A DNA stretch of 34,024 bases from an uncultured Geobacter sp. (GTDB lineage Bacteria > Desulfobacterota > Desulfuromonadia > Geobacterales > DSM-12255). Both the position numbers and the translations under genes were made by a program. The notes below the pieces were generated by a model. The model ran no database searches. It saw nothing but the letters and a program-made list of their open reading frames with translations, and was not told where the DNA came from. The stretch's first letter is position 1. The number at the start of each line of letters is the position of its first letter. Positions 30,921 to 34,024 of this stretch are shown here, in pieces. The stretch covers positions 1 to 34,024 of the forward strand of contig CALMOE010000105.1 in assembly GCA_937871715.1 (NCBI GenBank), written 5' to 3'.

Positions 30921-31664
30921 ATGGGGGGGGATGAGCGGCTTGAGCTTTTGGGTGCGCTGCGCGACTACCTGGAGGATCTGGGGGAGAGTGGCGTGGATGG
31001 ACTCCCTTTGGCCGCTGCTCCAGCTGCAGAGCAAAAGCATGGGGAGCAGCGGCTATCCACTCCGGTGCGGGAGCGCTCCGAGGCCCTGCAGGAGTCCGCG
31101 GCGCCAGTCGGGGAGACCCTGGAGAGCATCCGCGCCGACTTGGGGGAGTGCCGGCGCTGCGCTCTGGCTGACGGGCGCACCAACCTAGTCTACGGTGTGG
31201 GGAACCCGGAGGCACGGCTCGTCTTTGTCGGCGAGGGGCCGGGGAGGGATGAGGACATTCAGGGTGAGCCTTTCGTCGGCGAGGCCGGCAAGCTCCTCAC
31301 CAAAATCATCGAGGCCATGGGGCTTGGTCGCAGCGAGGTCTACATCTGCAACGTGGTCAAGTGCCGTCCCCCCCAGAACCGCGACCCCATCCCCGCAGAG
31401 ATCGAGGCGTGCTCGCAGTTCATGCTCCGCCAGGTGATGGCCATCAGGCCTAAGGCGATCGTTGCCCTGGGCAAGTTCGCCGCCCAGACGCTCCTTGAGA
31501 GCAAAACCCCCATTTCGCGGCTGCGGGGGAGCTTTCACGATTTCCACGGCATACCGCTCATGCCGACCTATCACCCCGCTGCCCTGCTGCGGGACCACTC
31601 CCTGAAGCGGGACGTCTGGGAGGACATGAAGCAGGTGATGAAGCTCCTGGCGGAACAGGGATGA
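30921..31664 (+). CDS. Family 4 type uracil-DNA glycosylase with 4Fe-4S site
   Basis: 247 residues from ATG 30921. The first 60 residues are low complexity and poorly conserved. The core begins near GECRRCALADGRTNLVYG (two Cys of the iron-sulphur site), then FVGEGPGRDEDIQGEPFVG, ICNVVKCRPPQNRDP and IEACSQF (two more Cys), and the C-terminal MPTYHPAALLR motif. Family 4 enzymes remove uracil from DNA in base excision repair. A purine-rich GGGGGTAGGGG precedes the ATG; a run of eight G at 30923-30930 makes the start error-prone. It is divergent from the phospholipase-like gene, and glgC follows 28 bases downstream. Confidence 0.92.
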   Translation: MGGDERLELLGALRDYLEDLGESGVDGLPLAAAPAAEQKHGEQRLSTPVRERSEALQESAAPVGETLESIRADLGECRRCALADGRTNLVYGVGNPEARLVFVGEGPGRDEDIQGEPFVGEAGKLLTKIIEAMGLGRSEVYICNVVKCRPPQNRDPIPAEIEACSQFMLRQVMAIRPKAIVALGKFAAQTLLESKTPISRLRGSFHDFHGIPLMPTYHPAALLRDHSLKRDVWEDMKQVMKLLAEQG

Positions 31665-31692
31665 TTTCAAATTCATAATTAAGGAGGGGGAG

Positions 31693-32928
31693 ATGTTTCA
31701 CAGCAATCCGGAGAGAAATACCCTGGCAATGGTCCTAGCAGGAGGGAAGGGGGAGCGTCTCAGCCCCCTCACCCTGAGCCGTCCCAAGCCTGGGGTGCCG
31801 TTCGGCGGCAAGTACAAGATCATAGATTTCGTCCTCAGCAACCTGTTCAACTCCGGCATCCGCCAGATCTACATCCTCACCCAGTACCGGGCCTACTCCC
31901 TCATGCGCCATATCCGCGAGTCGTGGGGGAAGTGGACCGGCCTCAACGAGTTTATCGTCGCCATCTCCCCGGAGACGCGGAGCGAGTCGGAGGAGTGGTT
32001 CAAGGGGACCGCTGACGCCATCTACCAGTACCTACGCTTCATCGAGAACTCGGATGCCGAGTACGTGGCGATTTTCGGCGGGGACCACATCTACAAGATG
32101 GACATCAGCCAGATGATCAACTTCCACCGCATGAACCGGGCGGACATAACGGTGTCGGCCATCGAGGTGCCGGTTGCCGAGGCCTCCCGCTTCGGGGTGG
32201 TGGTTGTTGACGAAGACAGCAGGATGATTGGCTTCGAGGAGAAACCGAAGAGTCCCACGCCGGTGCCGGGGAAGGATGTCTGCTTCGCCTCCATGGGGAA
32301 CTACATATTCTCCACCCGCAAGCTGATAGAAGTGCTGCAGGAGGGGAAGAAGAAGCATGCCGACCTGGACTTCGGCAAGCATGTCATCCCGGCCATGTTG
32401 GCTGCCGGTGACCGGGTATTCGCCTACAACTTCAACGACAACCTGATCCCGGGGATGAAGGCCGAGGAGCGTGGCTACTGGAAGGACGTGGGGACCATCG
32501 ACTCCTACTACGAGGCCAACATGGACCTGATCAACGTCTCCCCCCAGCTGAACCTCTACAACTACAAGTGGCCGGTACTCACCAACCAGGGGAACCTGCC
32601 GCCGGCCAAGACGGTATTCGACGACGAGGAGCGCCGCGGCCTGAACATCGACTCCTACGTCTGCGCCGGCTGCATCACCAGCGGCGGCATTGTGCGCCGC
32701 TCCATCATCGGGCCGCGCACCAGGATTAACAGCTACAGCCTGGTGGAGGACTCCATCATCTTCGAGAACGTCACCATCGGGCGTCATGCGAAGATCAGGA
32801 AGGCGATCATCGACAAGAACCTGGTCATCCGGGACAACGCCGTCATCGGCTACGACCACGAGGCGGACGCAAGGAACGGCCACACGGTGACCGAGACCGG
32901 CATCGTGGTGGTGACCAAGTCGGTCTGA
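31693..32928 (+). CDS. glgC: Glucose-1-phosphate adenylyltransferase
   Basis: 411 residues. MVLAGGKGERLSPLTLSRPKP is the nucleotide loop, then FGGKYKIIDFVLSN, IFGGDHIYKMD, FEEKP and YWKDVGTIDSYYEANMDL. The C-terminal part is a left-handed beta-helix of hexapeptide units, the allosteric domain. GlgC makes ADP-glucose, the first committed step of glycogen synthesis. A strong AAGGAGG ribosome site precedes the ATG. It appears cotranscribed with the UDG gene upstream and the thioesterase genes downstream; no glgA or glgB is in this window. Confidence 0.96.
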   Translation: MFHSNPERNTLAMVLAGGKGERLSPLTLSRPKPGVPFGGKYKIIDFVLSNLFNSGIRQIYILTQYRAYSLMRHIRESWGKWTGLNEFIVAISPETRSESEEWFKGTADAIYQYLRFIENSDAEYVAIFGGDHIYKMDISQMINFHRMNRADITVSAIEVPVAEASRFGVVVVDEDSRMIGFEEKPKSPTPVPGKDVCFASMGNYIFSTRKLIEVLQEGKKKHADLDFGKHVIPAMLAAGDRVFAYNFNDNLIPGMKAEERGYWKDVGTIDSYYEANMDLINVSPQLNLYNYKWPVLTNQGNLPPAKTVFDDEERRGLNIDSYVCAGCITSGGIVRRSIIGPRTRINSYSLVEDSIIFENVTIGRHAKIRKAIIDKNLVIRDNAVIGYDHEADARNGHTVTETGIVVVTKSV

Positions 32929-32966
32929 TGGAACGACCAGGGGGTGCATTAGCGGGAGGAGAAAGC

Positions 32967-33473
32967 ATGCGGCAGGCGGTGACCGGCAAGCAGCAGAACT
33001 CCAGGATGTGTTTCGTCTGCGGCCTGAAGAACGTCGCCGGGCTGCAGGCATCCTTCTTCGAGACCGACGCCGGAGAGCTGGTGGCCCTCTTCACCCCGCG
33101 GGAGGAGCACCAGAGCTATCCTGGGAGGCTCCACGGGGGGATCGCCTCCGCCATTCTGGACGAGGCCATTGGCCGTGCCATAAATGTAGGGTCGGATAGT
33201 GAGGTCTGGGGCGTGACCCTGGAGCTGACGATGAGCTATCGCAGGCCGGTCCCCCTGGGTGTGGAGCTGCGCGTGGTTGCCAGGATAACCGAGGAGAGGG
33301 GGCGCCAGTACCTGGGGAGCGGCGAGATCCTTCTCCCCGATGGCGAGGTGGCTGTCAGCGCCCAGGGGAGGTATCTCAAGGCCCCCCTGGAGAGGATTGC
33401 CGACTTCGATGCCGTGGAGAACGAATGGCGGGTGGTGGCCAGGGATGACGACCCGCGCCACTTCACCTTCTGA
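32967..33473 (+). CDS. PaaI-family hotdog thioesterase
   Basis: 168 residues from ATG 32967, which follows GGGAGGAG. The hotdog motif GRLHGGIASAILDEAIGRA is near residue 55, preceded by MCFVCGLKNVAGL, a CxxC pattern that may bind metal. The strand LTMSYRRPVPLG is typical. It probably splits an acyl-CoA or acyl-phenylacetyl-CoA type thioester in the cytoplasm; the substrate is unknown. ATG/GTG alternatives lie upstream at 32928 but overlap the glgC end and lack a ribosome site. The second thioesterase gene follows after 8 bases. Confidence 0.86.
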   Translation: MRQAVTGKQQNSRMCFVCGLKNVAGLQASFFETDAGELVALFTPREEHQSYPGRLHGGIASAILDEAIGRAINVGSDSEVWGVTLELTMSYRRPVPLGVELRVVARITEERGRQYLGSGEILLPDGEVAVSAQGRYLKAPLERIADFDAVENEWRVVARDDDPRHFTF

Positions 33474-33481
33474 GGTGCTGA

Positions 33482-33943
33482 ATGTACGAGGGGCTTTACG
33501 AAAGGGAGATGATCCCGGGGGAGGGGCTCCCCTTCGCCCTGCCGAGATGGATTGCCTGCGCCCCCTTCGAGGAGTACCTGGGGATGGTGATAGAGGAGGC
33601 GGATGCCGGGCGGGCTGTGCTGACAATGCCGTTTAGGGTGAAGCATGCCCAGGGGAAGGGGCTGATGCACGGCGGGGCGGTGACCGCCCTGGCTGACACG
33701 GCGGTGGCCATGGCTGTCAAGAGCCTCCTCCCCGAGGGGAGCCACTTCGTCACCACCGACTTCTCCCTGAAGTTCCATGCCCCCATTTACGGCGGGGTGG
33801 TCCGGGCAGAGGCAGAGACCGAGTGGCAGGACGAGAGGAATCTGACCGGCTGCGCGACGGTCTACGCCAATGACGGCACCAAGGCGGCGACCTTCACCGC
33901 CAGGTTTAGAATAAAGCAGGAGCGAGGTTCGAGGGACGAGTAG
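33482..33943 (+). CDS. PaaI-family hotdog thioesterase, second copy
   Basis: 153 residues. GLMHGGAVTALADTAVAMAVKS is the hotdog helix motif with catalytic region, and TTDFSLKFHAPIYGG the following strand. It resembles the first copy only in fold, so it is a diverged paralogue or a separate PaaI subgroup. The start ATG 33482 follows GAGGTG. It is probably translated with the first thioesterase gene. The last 81 bases of the window, after the stop, hold no gene; they contain GA/G-rich and TTCGAGG-like simple sequence. Confidence 0.85.
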   Translation: MYEGLYEREMIPGEGLPFALPRWIACAPFEEYLGMVIEEADAGRAVLTMPFRVKHAQGKGLMHGGAVTALADTAVAMAVKSLLPEGSHFVTTDFSLKFHAPIYGGVVRAEAETEWQDERNLTGCATVYANDGTKAATFTARFRIKQERGSRDE

Positions 33944-34024
33944 CTAGGAGAAGGGCGAGGGAGGGGGAACGTGGGTTGAGGCTTGGGTTCGGGGCTCGGA
34001 AACTCCTTTCTCGAAGCTCACTCC

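Noticed and set aside
32032-33051. Minus-strand frame of 339 codons opposite glgC
   Set aside because: Antisense shadow of a conserved gene; Val/His/Asp-rich with no domain.
33944-34024. Possible tRNA or repeat element in the last 81 bases
   Set aside because: GTTCGAGG-like strings occur but no cloverleaf can be drawn; the sequence looks like GA-rich intergenic filler cut by the window end.

Overview
The window looks like chromosomal DNA from a GC-rich (roughly 60% or more by eye) deltaproteobacterial-type bacterium, most like the Geobacter / Desulfuromonadales group. This is inferred from the gene set: a YhaM-type HD nuclease, DUF4911 next to TldD, a catalytic/non-catalytic M16 pair, a tiny RCKP-type zinc ribbon, many two-component proteins, and Ala/Pro-rich and TPR lipoproteins. 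I could not run a similarity search, so the taxon is a judgement. About 31 protein genes are packed with short gaps. No rRNA, tRNA, transposase or prophage gene was recognised.

Layout. (1) 1-2320: a degenerate type I-E-like CRISPR repeat at the very edge, the terminator of a minus-strand gene, and a Rep/UvrD helicase. (2) 2472-7237, plus strand: arnD-like deformylase, DUF4911 protein, tldD, and a PocR/GAF/GAF/degenerate-GGDEF protein. (3) 7330-11681: ppiB (minus); an M16 protease pair (plus) with a 35-residue zinc ribbon; an isochorismatase-family hydrolase (minus). (4) 11847-13665: a small Ala/Pro lipoprotein with a clear promoter, ndk behind two hairpins, and a PfkB kinase (minus). (5) 13860-16904: a solo LivJ-type binding lipoprotein directly followed by a membrane sensor kinase. 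(6) 17008-21732: RluA-type pseudouridine synthase (plus), mtnP and rlmN (minus), then a TPR lipoprotein and a RodZ-like protein (plus). (7) 21901-24563: a signalling cluster of receiver, universal stress protein, REC-histidine kinase and receiver, with no DNA-binding output. (8) 24538-29974: FAD oxidoreductase, a group 2 glycosyltransferase broken by an in-frame TAG, YhaM-like nuclease, MBL hydrolase and coaBC. (9) 29966-33943: an exported zinc-dependent phospholipase C-like protein (minus), family 4 uracil-DNA glycosylase, glgC and two hotdog thioesterases.

Most of this is core housekeeping: DNA repair, RNA modification and decay, CoA and nucleotide metabolism, glycogen synthesis, protein quality control. 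The parts most worth a second look are the edge CRISPR repeat, the amber codon in the glycosyltransferase, two terminator-like hairpins lying almost on top of start sites (ndk and the REC-kinase), the binding-protein/kinase pair, the degenerate GGDEF protein, and the heptamer repeats that rewrite the end of arnD and the start of the next gene. I did not find a clearly novel multi-gene system.
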